DNA of 42,245 nucleotides from positions 1 to 42,245 of the forward strand of contig DEQO01000121.1 in assembly GCA_002360495.1 (NCBI GenBank), given 5' to 3'. The first letter of the stretch is position 1. Every line of letters begins with the position of its first letter. Of this stretch, positions 24,110 through 32,236 are shown piece by piece. The notes under the pieces were generated by a model, which had not been told where the DNA came from, made no database searches, and worked only from the letters and a program-made list of their open reading frames with translations. The stretch is from Flavobacteriales bacterium UBA3364. GTDB lineage: Bacteria > Bacteroidota > Bacteroidia > Flavobacteriales_F > PHOS-HE28. The translations under genes were made by a program, and so were the position numbers.

Positions 24110-24934
24110 ATGCTGTGCCAGCCCCGAACACTACCCCTCCTGGTCGGTCTCGCGCTTCACGTTCCAACGCTGGCGCAAACGGCACACATGAACGAGGCCG
24201 CCGCAAAGGAAGCGGTGTACCGCATTGTTCGCCACAGCGGCCTGCTGGCCAATTTCGTCGTGCGGGAGGATGACAAGCTCTCGACGGCGGTGGCGTACAT
24301 CAAAGGGAACGAGCGCGTGATCGCCTACAACCCCGCATTCCTGTCTGCCATGCTGGATTCCGCGCATACCGACTGGTCGGCCGTGAGCGTGCTTGCGCAC
24401 GAGATCGGGCATCACCTTTTGGGGCATACGCTGGACCCGGAGGGAGTGCATCCCGGCGATGAGCTGGCTTGCGACCGATATTCGGGCTTCATCCTGCAAC
24501 GGATGGGCGTGACCCTGGCCGATGCACTTGTTGCCATTGAAGTCGCCGGTGACGTGCATGGCACGCTGCGCCACCCGCCGCGTCAAGCGCGCATATCCGC
24601 GATACGCCAAGGATGGGAGGATGCCGAACGCATTTCACAAGGAGTTGCCGAAGAGCCCTATGTCGTGGAACGCACTTTCCGCTACGTGGTCCACCTCGTC
24701 GGTGATGCGAACACCTATTTCGTCGATGCGGAAGGATGCCTGGTCTGGTTCAATGATCATGCGGAACCGATCGAATTCGGTTCCTGCACACGCCTTGCGG
24801 AAAGTGAATTCGTCCATGAACTGACGTGGCAGGATCATTCGTTCGTCGTGGACGGCCGGAACACCATCTGGCGCCGCACTGCCCATGGCATGCCCATGCA
24901 GGTGGGCCGGATGGAACCCTTCGCGCGGCCCTAG
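24110..24934 (+). CDS. M48-like zinc metalloprotease, exported
   Basis: 274 residues from ATG 24110, with a hydrophobic N-terminal signal (LPLLVGLALHVPTLAQ). The zinc motif AHEIGHHLLGH has H97 and H101 with E98, and ELACDRYSG supplies the third ligand at E118. That is the M48/M56 arrangement, without the family's usual multiple membrane spans. The C-terminal half (FVDAEGCLVWFNDHAEPIEF and WQDHSFVVDGRNTIWRR) is an extra domain of unknown role. It probably acts in the periplasm on an unknown substrate. No neighbour suggests a pathway. Confidence 0.8.
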   Translation: MLCQPRTLPLLVGLALHVPTLAQTAHMNEAAAKEAVYRIVRHSGLLANFVVREDDKLSTAVAYIKGNERVIAYNPAFLSAMLDSAHTDWSAVSVLAHEIGHHLLGHTLDPEGVHPGDELACDRYSGFILQRMGVTLADALVAIEVAGDVHGTLRHPPRQARISAIRQGWEDAERISQGVAEEPYVVERTFRYVVHLVGDANTYFVDAEGCLVWFNDHAEPIEFGSCTRLAESEFVHELTWQDHSFVVDGRNTIWRRTAHGMPMQVGRMEPFARP

Positions 24935-25034
24935 CCCGCGACCAACGGGCGCTCGTCGCATGGCATTTGCGATGTCGTAACTTTTGGTCGCTGTGGTGCA
25001 TTCCGTACCGCACATCCACCTAACACCTCTTGTC

Positions 25035-25433
25035 ATGGAGAACGTAGTGGATCCCTCCAATGAAGCACGGAAACAGAACGCCACCGTGTGGAGCGTGCAG
25101 ATCCTGTTGAGCCTGGTCTTCGGCGCAACGGGGGTCTTGAAACTCTTCCTGCCCATCGACGCACTCACCGCCATGATGACCTGGCCTGGTGCTGTGGCAC
25201 CGGAACTCGTGCGCATCATCGGTACTGCCGAGATCGCCGGCGCGTTGGGCCTGGTGCTGCCGATGCTCACCGGGATCCGGCCCATCCTCACCTCCTATGC
25301 CGGGTTCGGACTGATGGTCCTGATGATCGGCGCGCTGGGCTTCCACCTCATGCTGTTCCAAGGCTGGATGTTGCTGCCTACCGCAGTGCTGGTCGTGATG
25401 TGCGCCTACGTCGGCGTGCGCAGGATGCCTTGA
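25035..25433 (+). CDS. DoxX-like membrane protein
   Basis: 132 residues with four hydrophobic spans. VWSVQILLSLVFGATGVLKL followed by PELVRIIGTAEIAGALGLVL and then MLTGIRPILTSYAGFGLMVL is the DoxX/DUF4870-like pattern (gly-rich TM1, ExxG in TM2). Family members are small inner-membrane proteins sometimes linked to quinone or redox functions; nothing here allows a specific call. ATG 25035 is used; a TAACTTTTG sequence is at 24978-24986, 48 nt upstream. It ends 28 bp from the convergent A-T-TE gene. Confidence 0.8.
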   Translation: MENVVDPSNEARKQNATVWSVQILLSLVFGATGVLKLFLPIDALTAMMTWPGAVAPELVRIIGTAEIAGALGLVLPMLTGIRPILTSYAGFGLMVLMIGALGFHLMLFQGWMLLPTAVLVVMCAYVGVRRMP

Positions 25434-25461
25434 CCACGACCGGTGACAGCGCCAAGGCGGG

Positions 25462-28020
25462 TCAGACGTCCATCACCTTGAAGTGGCGCTCCATGACGTC
25501 GGCCAAGCCATGCACATATGGTTCGCGTAGGATGGTCATGTGCGAACCCTCTACCGTCTCGTAGCGGACCTTGCCCGTCAGCAAACCTTCCCAGCCGGTC
25601 GGTTCATCCATCCGTTGTTTGCTGCGGATGAAGAGCACATCCCCGTCGTACGGCTGCGGCCTATAGCGCTCCAAGGCACGGCGGTAGGTGTTGATGATGT
25701 AGAAGTTCCGCAACTTGTAGGGTATGGCACTGCCACGGTCCAGATAGCGTTCACAGCGCGGGCGAATGAGATCGCCCCGCAGATCGGCCATTTTGGCACG
25801 TGGGGCAAAGCGCCACCAGTTGAATTCCGGGCCCCGCGCATCCAGGATCACCAGCAATGGCGCCTGACGTCCGGCCGCTTGCAGCATTCTCGCCATCTCG
25901 AACGCCACTACACCACCGGTGCTGAAACCCGAAATGATGCAAGGCCCGGCCGGCAACGCCTCGAGCAACTCGCGCACATAGTGACGGGCGAGGGAGCGGA
26001 TCGTCTTGTACCGCATGCCCAAGCCATCCTCTCCTTGGTGCATGAACCCGATGAAAGGACGTTCCCGGTCGAAGACACGCGGAAGGTTGTAGTTCCCTTC
26101 ATCCCCATGCACACAAACGAAAGGCATCTGTGATCCGGTGAGCCGGATCGGCGCGAGGTTCTTCCAGCGCTGCTCTTTCCCTTGGGCCGAAACGGATGCC
26201 GCGAGGCCTTTCAATGTTGGGTCCTTGAAAAGGTCCGCCAATTCCAGTTTGCACCCCAACATCTCGGTCAGTCTGGCGCAGGATCGCACACCTGTGATGC
26301 TATCACCGCCCAGAAGGAAGAAATCGTCCGTAAGCAGGAGCCTGTCCTTGCCAAGTTCCTGCCCCCAGACCATGGCAATGGTCCGTTCGATGTAGCTCGC
26401 CGGCAAGTGTTCCGGATCGCTGGTCGCATGGCCGTCGCTTTTCACGTCCAGAGCTTGTGTCAAAGCCCGCTCATACGCTTCGGTGGTCACATGGCCACGG
26501 CCATCCATACCGTCGCGCCGATCCACCTGCTCCACGATGCGGGCCAACTCGGACCGCTTCACCTTGCCTGTCCCTGTCAAGGGCAACATCTCCAACGGGT
26601 AAAAGCGTTTCGGCACCTTGTGGGAAGCGATCCGCTTCTGCATCCAGCGTCGCAGATCGTCCGCTTCCACAGCCCCCCCAACGGGAACGTAGGCCAGCGC
26701 GACTTCATCCCCGAGAGTGGGATGCGGTGATGCGAATGCCGCCGCAGCCTTTATACCGGGATGTCCTTCCAAGGCGGCTTCCACCTCCTGTGGACCGATC
26801 TTCTCCCCACCCCTGTTGATCTCCTCCTTCAAGCGGCCCGTCAGGTGAACGAACCCTTCCGTATCGATGTGCCCAAGATCACCGGTGCGGAACCATTCCC
26901 CGAACCAGGAACCATCGTTGACCTCCTGTGGTTCGGCGTAACCAGTGATCAAACCCGGACCGCGCAGAACGATCTCACCCACATTCCCGGCCGGGACCTC
27001 TTCACCATGCTCATCGACGATCCGTACCTCGCATCCATAGGGTCGCCCGAGGGTCCCGATCTTTCGAGGTGCTGGCGGGGGTTGATTGGCGATCACAGGG
27101 GAAAGCGCCTCCGTCAAGCCGTACTGCTCAACCACCGGTGCTCCGGTGGTGCGTTCCAGTTCGTGGATCAAGGAGGGTGTAATGGACGCTGACAGCGACC
27201 GCACGAACCGGAGCGGGGCGTCCTCTCTCAGCTTTTCGTCCTGATCGTGGCAACGGGCCACATCGCGCAGGATCGTTGGTGCCGCGGAGAACCAGGTGGG
27301 TTTGAATTCGCGCATCCATCGGGGATGCCGCACTCCGTCATGGCCCGGCGTGCAGATCGCGGTGCCCCCGCTCCACAGGGTCCCCGTAAGGCAGCCGAAG
27401 CCGTGCATATGGAACAGGGGCATCACCTGCAGGATCCGATCCTCCGGCCCCAAGCCCAGGCTCTCGGCGGTGTTCTTCGCCTGGGCACTGATATTCGCAA
27501 TACGCAAAGGGACCCGTTTGGAAGTACCTGTGGTACCGGACGTGCGATGCATCAGGAGGATATGGTCCTTCTCCGGTGGAACACATGACCCCGAAGGAAG
27601 CACCGACCCGGTCAACCCACCCAATGGTCCGGTACGCTCGAATGGGATCACATGCAAGGGGATCCCCAGCGAGGAGGCCAATCCGCCCAATACGTTCTCA
27701 TGGGCCAGGTCCGTAAGTATGCCTGTTGCACCGACGTGTCGGGCGATCGCCATTAGTTCGGCCATGCCCAGTTCCGGGTCAATGGGGCTCAACGAAGCGT
27801 GCAATGCCGCACCGAGCAAAGCCAAGGCCATTTCCGGACCATTGGTCATCATCAGCAAGAGCACCTCACCCTTCTTGACACCACGCGTTCTGACCCACTG
27901 CTGAATGGCGAACAACACCATGGGCAGGGCTCCGTAGTCGAGCTCCCTGCCATCGATGGACCGCAAGGCTATTCGCGCTGGCTGGGCACGAGCATGCTCG
28001 TTCAATCTTCTGTAGAGCAT
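25462..28020 (-). CDS. Tridomain adenylation-carrier-thioesterase (A-T-TE) enzyme
   Basis: 852 residues from ATG 28020 (an ATG at 28062 would add 14). Domain 1 (about 1-500) is an AMP-forming adenylation domain: SGTTGTSKRVP (161-171), FRTGDLGHID, NRGGEKIGP (403-411), and the catalytic lysine K486 in GTGKVKR. It resembles oxalyl-CoA synthetase/AAE3-type ligases more than classical NRPS A domains. Domain 2 (about 540-612) is a carrier with FFLLGGDSITG, phosphopantetheine Ser S574. Domain 3 (about 630-845) is a type I thioesterase with GFSTGG (S700), D727 and GSH (H827). It would load an acid, tether it to the carrier and release it by hydrolysis, cyclisation or transfer. No condensation domain or tailoring gene is adjacent. 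Substrate and product are unknown. Confidence 0.92.
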   Translation of the reverse strand: MLYRRLNEHARAQPARIALRSIDGRELDYGALPMVLFAIQQWVRTRGVKKGEVLLLMMTNGPEMALALLGAALHASLSPIDPELGMAELMAIARHVGATGILTDLAHENVLGGLASSLGIPLHVIPFERTGPLGGLTGSVLPSGSCVPPEKDHILLMHRTSGTTGTSKRVPLRIANISAQAKNTAESLGLGPEDRILQVMPLFHMHGFGCLTGTLWSGGTAICTPGHDGVRHPRWMREFKPTWFSAAPTILRDVARCHDQDEKLREDAPLRFVRSLSASITPSLIHELERTTGAPVVEQYGLTEALSPVIANQPPPAPRKIGTLGRPYGCEVRIVDEHGEEVPAGNVGEIVLRGPGLITGYAEPQEVNDGSWFGEWFRTGDLGHIDTEGFVHLTGRLKEEINRGGEKIGPQEVEAALEGHPGIKAAAAFASPHPTLGDEVALAYVPVGGAVEADDLRRWMQKRIASHKVPKRFYPLEMLPLTGTGKVKRSELARIVEQVDRRDGMDGRGHVTTEAYERALTQALDVKSDGHATSDPEHLPASYIERTIAMVWGQELGKDRLLLTDDFFLLGGDSITGVRSCARLTEMLGCKLELADLFKDPTLKGLAASVSAQGKEQRWKNLAPIRLTGSQMPFVCVHGDEGNYNLPRVFDRERPFIGFMHQGEDGLGMRYKTIRSLARHYVRELLEALPAGPCIISGFSTGGVVAFEMARMLQAAGRQAPLLVILDARGPEFNWWRFAPRAKMADLRGDLIRPRCERYLDRGSAIPYKLRNFYIINTYRRALERYRPQPYDGDVLFIRSKQRMDEPTGWEGLLTGKVRYETVEGSHMTILREPYVHGLADVMERHFKVMDV

Positions 28021-28084
28021 CGCAACTAACAGCGCGTGGCTATTCCTATGGGCACATGGCAAATGTCGTAAGCGGAAGGGCTAC

Positions 28085-28114
28085 AACACAAGTGTTCCCC
28101 AAGAACAGGGAACA
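28085..28114. promoter_or_regulatory. Two overlapping dyads upstream of the A-T-TE gene
   Basis: AACAC-AA-GTGTT (28085-28096) overlaps TGTTCCC-N8-GGGAACA (28093-28114). They lie 65-94 bp upstream of ATG 28020, in a region of about 300 bp (28021-28321) where I see nothing else. Possible operator; the second could also form an RNA hairpin. Confidence 0.35.
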
Positions 28115-28321
28115 GAGCACTGTCGATAGCTTGGTGACCGTTTCCGACACCGGGTTGGGAAAAATTTCCGGCTGATCGGATCTGCGATCATGTTGTGACC
28201 GGTGGTGCCCGCGACACTGGCCGGGTTCATCAACCCTGTCCTGATCTTCCGGCTGGTCGCCATGGTCAGGACCTGGCTCTCAGTGATGCCACCCTCCGGA
28301 AGTGGAAAGACCCTACTGGAA

Positions 28322-28777
28322 CTATTTGAAGAGGTTGCTGAACAGGCCCTTGGCCATGTCGGCCAATCCACCGCCACCGACGAGCGACTGCAGGTTCTTG
28401 GCATCACCACGCACGTGACTTGAGATCAATTCCGTGATCATGGGCAACAACATGGCGCTAACGCCATTGGCCTGGCTGGCGCTAAGGCCCACTTGGTCCG
28501 TGAGCTTGCCTTGTAGCATGCTCCCGATGTTGGCAAGGATACCGTCAGCTGCCACACTGTTCTTGGCCCCGCTGAAAAGGTTGAGGGCATCATCAAGACC
28601 GAAGCCGTCACCTCCGCCAACGATCTGTTGCACGCTTTCTCCAACGGCTGCAATGGCGCCATTGGCTTGCTTTTGATCAAGGCCGAGTTTACCTGTCAGT
28701 TCCGGCGCTGCGCGTTCGGTGAGTGTGGAAAGTATCTGGTCGAGCATGTTGGAATTCGGTTTATCCTTGGACGTCAT
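28322..28777 (-). CDS. DUF937-like hypothetical protein
   Basis: 151 residues, a Gly/Ala/Leu-rich, all-helical cytosolic protein. Repeated LG-x-x-QANG segments (KLGLDQKQANGAIAAVGES, QVGLSASQANGVSAMLLPMI) form two similar halves of about 60 residues, as in DUF937-type proteins. The C-terminus has GGGGLADMAKGLFSNLFK. The start could instead be the internal ATG at 28747. No enzymatic motif is visible. It may be co-transcribed with the A-T-TE gene, but about 300 bp separate them and that region has dyads, so it is more likely independent. Confidence 0.7.
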   Translation of the reverse strand: MTSKDKPNSNMLDQILSTLTERAAPELTGKLGLDQKQANGAIAAVGESVQQIVGGGDGFGLDDALNLFSGAKNSVAADGILANIGSMLQGKLTDQVGLSASQANGVSAMLLPMITELISSHVRGDAKNLQSLVGGGGLADMAKGLFSNLFK

Positions 28778-28846
28778 GCGTCGTTCAGGTCACACCGGTA
28801 TCAAATTCGGTCAGCCATACCGAAGCGGATGTTCGGTACCATGTTC

Positions 28847-28854
28847 GATCTTTG
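28847..28854 (+). promoter_or_regulatory. -7-like box GATCTTTG for the enoyl-CoA hydratase gene
   Basis: One mismatch to TAnnTTTG. It leaves a 40-nt leader before ATG 28895, which contains a small GGGCG-GGAGAA-CGCCC hairpin. Confidence 0.4.
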
Positions 28855-28894
28855 ACGCATCGGGCGGGAGAACGCCCCATCCAATCGCAGCCTC

Positions 28895-29665
28895 ATGTCC
28901 GACGGTTATGTGAAAAGCGAACTGCGGGGCGGTATCGCCACTGTGACGTTCCATCATCCGAAGAGTAACAGTCTTCCGGGCCATATCCTGCGCAGCCTGG
29001 CCAAAGCGATCGAGGATGCCGGCCGCGACCCTGCTACACGGGTCATCGTCTTGCGCAGCGACGGGGACAAGTCGTTTTGCGCGGGGGCCAGCTTCGACGA
29101 ATTGGCAGCAATAGCGTCGGCGGACGAAGGCTTGGGGTTCTTCAGCGGCTTCGCCTTGGTGATCAATGCCATCCGCAAAGCGCCGGTGCTCGTGATCGGC
29201 AGGATCCATGCACATGCCGTGGGCGGTGGCGTCGGCCTCGCGTGCGCGGTGGACATCGCGTATGCACACGAAAAGGCCAGTGCGCGACTGAGCGAACTGG
29301 CCATTGGTATCGGACCGTTCGTGGTAGGACCGGCAGTTGAACGAAAGGTCGGTCCAGCGACCTTCGGCTTGTTATCGGCTTCACCAGCGTTGCGCCGGGA
29401 AGCGGACTGGTGCGTTCAACGCGGCATGTACGCCGAGAGCTTCCCTTCGGTGGAGGCCTTGGATGCCCGCATCGATGCGCACGCCACGGAACTCGCTGGC
29501 TACAGCCCGGAAGCGATGGCCGACTTGAAGAGGGTGATGTGGCGCGGTACCGAAGATTGGGACAGCTTGCTGGCCGAACGTGCAGCTATCAGCGGTCGAT
29601 TGGTGCTGAGCACCTTCACCCGGGAGGCGATCGCGAAGTTCAAGGCCGAGGTGGCAAAACGGTGA
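28895..29665 (+). CDS. Enoyl-CoA hydratase/isomerase (crotonase) family
   Basis: 256 residues. KSFCAGASFDEL (59-70) and IGRIHAHAVGGGVGLACAVD (101-120) form the oxyanion hole and crotonase core. LSELAIGIGPFVVGPAV carries the usual acidic residue region. The N-terminus (VTFHHPKSNSLPGHILRSL) is in the normal family place. Crotonases hydrate enoyl-CoAs or act as isomerases or hydrolases; the unusual SNSLPG and GIGPFVVGP sequences warn against naming a specific step. Cytosolic. Its stop abuts that of the convergent DUF4293 gene with no gap. Confidence 0.9.
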   Translation: MSDGYVKSELRGGIATVTFHHPKSNSLPGHILRSLAKAIEDAGRDPATRVIVLRSDGDKSFCAGASFDELAAIASADEGLGFFSGFALVINAIRKAPVLVIGRIHAHAVGGGVGLACAVDIAYAHEKASARLSELAIGIGPFVVGPAVERKVGPATFGLLSASPALRREADWCVQRGMYAESFPSVEALDARIDAHATELAGYSPEAMADLKRVMWRGTEDWDSLLAERAAISGRLVLSTFTREAIAKFKAEVAKR

Positions 29666-30139
29666 TCAGCGCAAGCGATCCGCACTGCGGACCAAGGCCT
29701 CATCCGAACGAATGGCCCGCTCGGCGAGAAAGGCCAGTACCACCATCACCAAGGGGATGAAGAACGAGGCCTCGTAGTGGCTCACGACCTGACCACCTTG
29801 TTCCAAATAGCCTTGGATGGAATTGTCCGTGATGAACAGGAAGGCGATAACGCCCAACATCACGAGGTAGGTGCCGCGCAGGAACCTGATCTGCCGTGGA
29901 CGATCCTTGAACAGGAAGATGATCGCCAGCAATGCGATCCCGAGCACGGTAAGGACCACGGCGAACGGGACCTTCACACCCACATCGGCAACTGCCGCAC
30001 CACCCTGCTCGAAAAGACCGTACGTCCGGAAGGTGAACGCATCGGTGGCACGTTCATAGGTGATCACCGGGAACAGCCAGGTCATGAAGGACAATACGGC
30101 CGCCAGGAAAAGGAAAAGGCTCTGCTTGCGTTGCCACAT
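29666..30139 (-). CDS. DUF4293 membrane protein
   Basis: 157 residues with four membrane spans. It starts MWQRKQSLFLFLAAVLSFMT, the typical start of DUF4293 (x-QR-x-QS-x-LFLA). A short extracytoplasmic segment FRTYGLFEQGG follows, then LTVLGIALLAIIFLFKDRPR and later SIQGYLEQGGQVVSHYEASF. The DUF is almost restricted to Bacteroidetes and its function is unknown. A TATTTTCG box (30153-30146) ends 6 nt before the ATG. The final stop codon adjoins the convergent enoyl-CoA hydratase. Confidence 0.85.
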   Translation of the reverse strand: MWQRKQSLFLFLAAVLSFMTWLFPVITYERATDAFTFRTYGLFEQGGAAVADVGVKVPFAVVLTVLGIALLAIIFLFKDRPRQIRFLRGTYLVMLGVIAFLFITDNSIQGYLEQGGQVVSHYEASFFIPLVMVVLAFLAERAIRSDEALVRSADRLR

Positions 30140-30145
30140 CGGTCG

Positions 30146-30153
30146 CGAAAATA
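30146..30153 (-). promoter_or_regulatory. -7 box TATTTTCG, leaderless-type
   Basis: Minus-strand box ending 6 nt before the DUF4293 ATG at 30139. Confidence 0.5.
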
Positions 30154-30203
30154 GCGCAGGTGGGCCCCGCTCCCGCGGCAGGACGAAAACCGGGCTGGGC
30201 GAT

Positions 30204-30234
30204 TTGCACTTTGGCAGGAACCCCGTAACATTGT
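30204..30234 (+). promoter_or_regulatory. Putative rho promoter, TTTG-N19-TAACATTG
   Basis: TTTG (30204-30207) and TAACATTG (30227-30234) are 19 nt apart, a normal spacing for the Bacteroidetes -33/-7 pair. The -7 box has one mismatch. A transcript from here would have a leader of about 155-160 nt. Confidence 0.5.
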
Positions 30235-30398
30235 ACCGTCCTCTTCCGGACCGGGGCGAACGTCGTGATGATGGTTTGCCCGTCCCAGGTCCTTCCTTCG
30301 ATCTTCCTTTTCATCCAGTCCATTCCCACTGAAGCCCAACAGGCTTTTTCACCGGACCCCAACGTGGTCCACCTGCTCCAACCACATTCCTCGTGTCC
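30235..30398 (+). promoter_or_regulatory. C-rich rho leader with possible attenuator
   Basis: The leader is pyrimidine-rich and G-poor from about 30280 on (runs such as GTCCTTCCTTCG and CCAGTCCATTCCC). That is the composition bound by Rho. A hairpin AAGCC-CAACA-GGCTT followed by TTT (30332-30349) looks like a weak intrinsic terminator. Autoregulation of rho by transcription termination in its leader is known in E. coli; here it is inferred. Confidence 0.4.
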
Positions 30399-32222
30399 AT
30401 GTATGACCAGACCGCACTGAGCGGCATGAAACTCTCCGAGTTGAAGGAGATCGCCCGCACGCTGAACCTGAAGAAGGCGGAAACGCTGAAGAAGCAGGAC
30501 CTCATCGACAAGATCCTGGAACATCAGGCCGCCAAAGGCGACAAACCAAAACCCATCGGGCCATCCTTCGTGGGAGATGACAAGGACATCGCGGCCATGG
30601 CCACCGCCGATGAAGTGGTCCCGGAAGAAGATCCCGAGCCTGCACCAATTGCAACGGGGGGTGAAGACGAGGATGGTGACGACAGCGAGGACGATGACGA
30701 TGAGGAGGAGGACGAGGAAAAGGGAGCCGCACCGGTGACCGAAGCACCCGCAATGCCAGTTGCACGGGACGATCGCCACATGGATCGCCCACGTCACGAA
30801 CGTCGGGACAGACCCGCGCGTGATGAGCAACGTCCGGATAACCGCCACCAGCAAGGCGAACGACCGGAAGGCGGACAGGACCGTCGGGACCAAGGCCGCA
30901 ATGATCGTCGGGACCGGGATGGAAGGGATCATCATCGCCAACAGAACGATCGCCCACAAGGGCAGGACCAGCGCCAGGACCGCGATCAACAGCCCCGGCA
31001 GGACCGGAACGATCAACAGCGCCAGGACAGGGACCAGCAACGCGGTGATCGGGACCAACGAGGGAACGAGCAACGCCAGCAGCAGCCCCAACGCGAGGTC
31101 TTCAACTTCGATGCCTTCGTGGAAACCGAAGGTGTGCTGGAACTGATGCCCGAGGGCTACGGCTTCCTGCGCAGCAGCGATTACAACTACCTCGCATCAC
31201 CGGATGATGTTTACGTGAACCAGCAACAGATCAAGCAGTACGGCTTGAAGCTGGGGGACACCGTGCACGGCTATGTGCGCCCACCACGCGAAGGGGACAA
31301 GTTCTTCCCCTTGATAAAGGTGGATACCATAAACGGTCGCGATCCGGAGTGGGTGCGTGATCGGGTACCGTTCAAGTTCCTGACGCCCCTATTCCCTGAT
31401 GAGAAGTTCAACCTCGCAGGAAAGGACACCAACATCAGTATGCGCGTGCTGGACCTCTTCGCCCCCATCGGAAAAGGGCAGCGTGGCCTGATCGTGGCGC
31501 AACCGAAGACGGGTAAGACGGTGTTGCTGAAGGATGTGGCCAATGCCATTGCGGCGAACCATCCGGAGGCCTACCTGATCGTCCTGTTGATCGATGAACG
31601 CCCTGAGGAAGTGACCGATATGGCCCGCAGCGTGAACGCCGAAGTGATCGCCAGCACTTTCGATGAGCCGGCATCACGTCACGTACAAGTTGCCGGTATC
31701 GTGTTGGAGAAGGCCAAGGCGCTGACCGAATGTGGCCACGATGTGGTGATCCTGCTGGATTCCATCACGCGTCTCGCACGCGCCTACAACACGGTACAAC
31801 CTGCCAGTGGCAAGATCCTCAGCGGTGGTGTCGATGCCAACGCGTTGCAGAAACCCAAGCGTTTCTTCGGTGCTGCGCGCAAGATCGAGAACGGCGGATC
31901 CCTCACGATCCTCGCAACAGCGCTGGTCGACACCGGCAGCAAGATGGACGAGGTGATCTTCGAGGAATTCAAAGGCACGGGTAACATGGAACTCGTGCTC
32001 GACCGGAAGATCAGCAACCGCCGCATCTTCCCTGCGATCGACATCATGAGCAGCGGTACGCGTCGTGACGACCTGCTCCACCACAAGGATGTGCTGCAGC
32101 GCACATGGATCCTTCGCAAGCACCTGGCCGACATGAACCCGGTCGAAGCCATGGAGTTCGTGAAAAAGCACATGGAAGGGACGAAGAGCAATGAGGAGTT
32201 CCTGGTGAGCATGAACGGTTGA
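30399..32222 (+). CDS. rho: Transcription termination factor Rho with long disordered insertion
   Basis: 607 residues from ATG 30399 (an in-frame GTG is at 30393). Residues 10-43 are a Rho N-terminal helical domain (LSELKEIARTLNLKKAETLK). Residues about 48-233 are an insertion: an acidic run (about 70-108), then an R/D/Q/N-rich tract of about 110 residues. The RNA-binding cold-shock domain (GVLELMPEGYGFLRSSDYNY) follows. The ATPase has Walker A AQPKTGKTVLL, the Q-loop FDEPASRHVQVAG and the R-loop SGGVDANALQKPKRFFGAAR. It is a hexameric RNA helicase ending transcription. Bacteroides Rho with a disordered insertion has been reported to phase-separate; the same here is inference. Confidence 0.97.
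   Translation: MYDQTALSGMKLSELKEIARTLNLKKAETLKKQDLIDKILEHQAAKGDKPKPIGPSFVGDDKDIAAMATADEVVPEEDPEPAPIATGGEDEDGDDSEDDDDEEEDEEKGAAPVTEAPAMPVARDDRHMDRPRHERRDRPARDEQRPDNRHQQGERPEGGQDRRDQGRNDRRDRDGRDHHRQQNDRPQGQDQRQDRDQQPRQDRNDQQRQDRDQQRGDRDQRGNEQRQQQPQREVFNFDAFVETEGVLELMPEGYGFLRSSDYNYLASPDDVYVNQQQIKQYGLKLGDTVHGYVRPPREGDKFFPLIKVDTINGRDPEWVRDRVPFKFLTPLFPDEKFNLAGKDTNISMRVLDLFAPIGKGQRGLIVAQPKTGKTVLLKDVANAIAANHPEAYLIVLLIDERPEEVTDMARSVNAEVIASTFDEPASRHVQVAGIVLEKAKALTECGHDVVILLDSITRLARAYNTVQPASGKILSGGVDANALQKPKRFFGAARKIENGGSLTILATALVDTGSKMDEVIFEEFKGTGNMELVLDRKISNRRIFPAIDIMSSGTRRDDLLHHKDVLQRTWILRKHLADMNPVEAMEFVKKHMEGTKSNEEFLVSMNG
30600..31100 (+). repeat. Low-complexity coding tract in rho (acidic, then R/D/Q-rich)
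   Basis: Imperfect short repeats of codons for QDR, RDQ and RQD units, after a run of about 20 Asp/Glu codons. The opposite strand shows a hydrophobic 345-codon frame over this tract; that is a by-product of the codon composition, not a gene. Confidence 0.8.
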
Positions 32223-32236
32223 GGTGCTCGTAGAGC

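Noticed and set aside
22820..29665. Possible acyl-CoA metabolic cluster (CoA-transferase, A-T-TE, enoyl-CoA hydratase)
   Set aside because: The genes are on different strands with their own promoters and are separated by unrelated genes, so no shared pathway can be supported.
30054..31091. 345-codon minus-strand frame, very hydrophobic, looks like a membrane protein
   Set aside because: It is the complement of the Arg/Asp/Gln-rich coding tract of rho. Reverse complements of such codons give Leu, Val and Ile.
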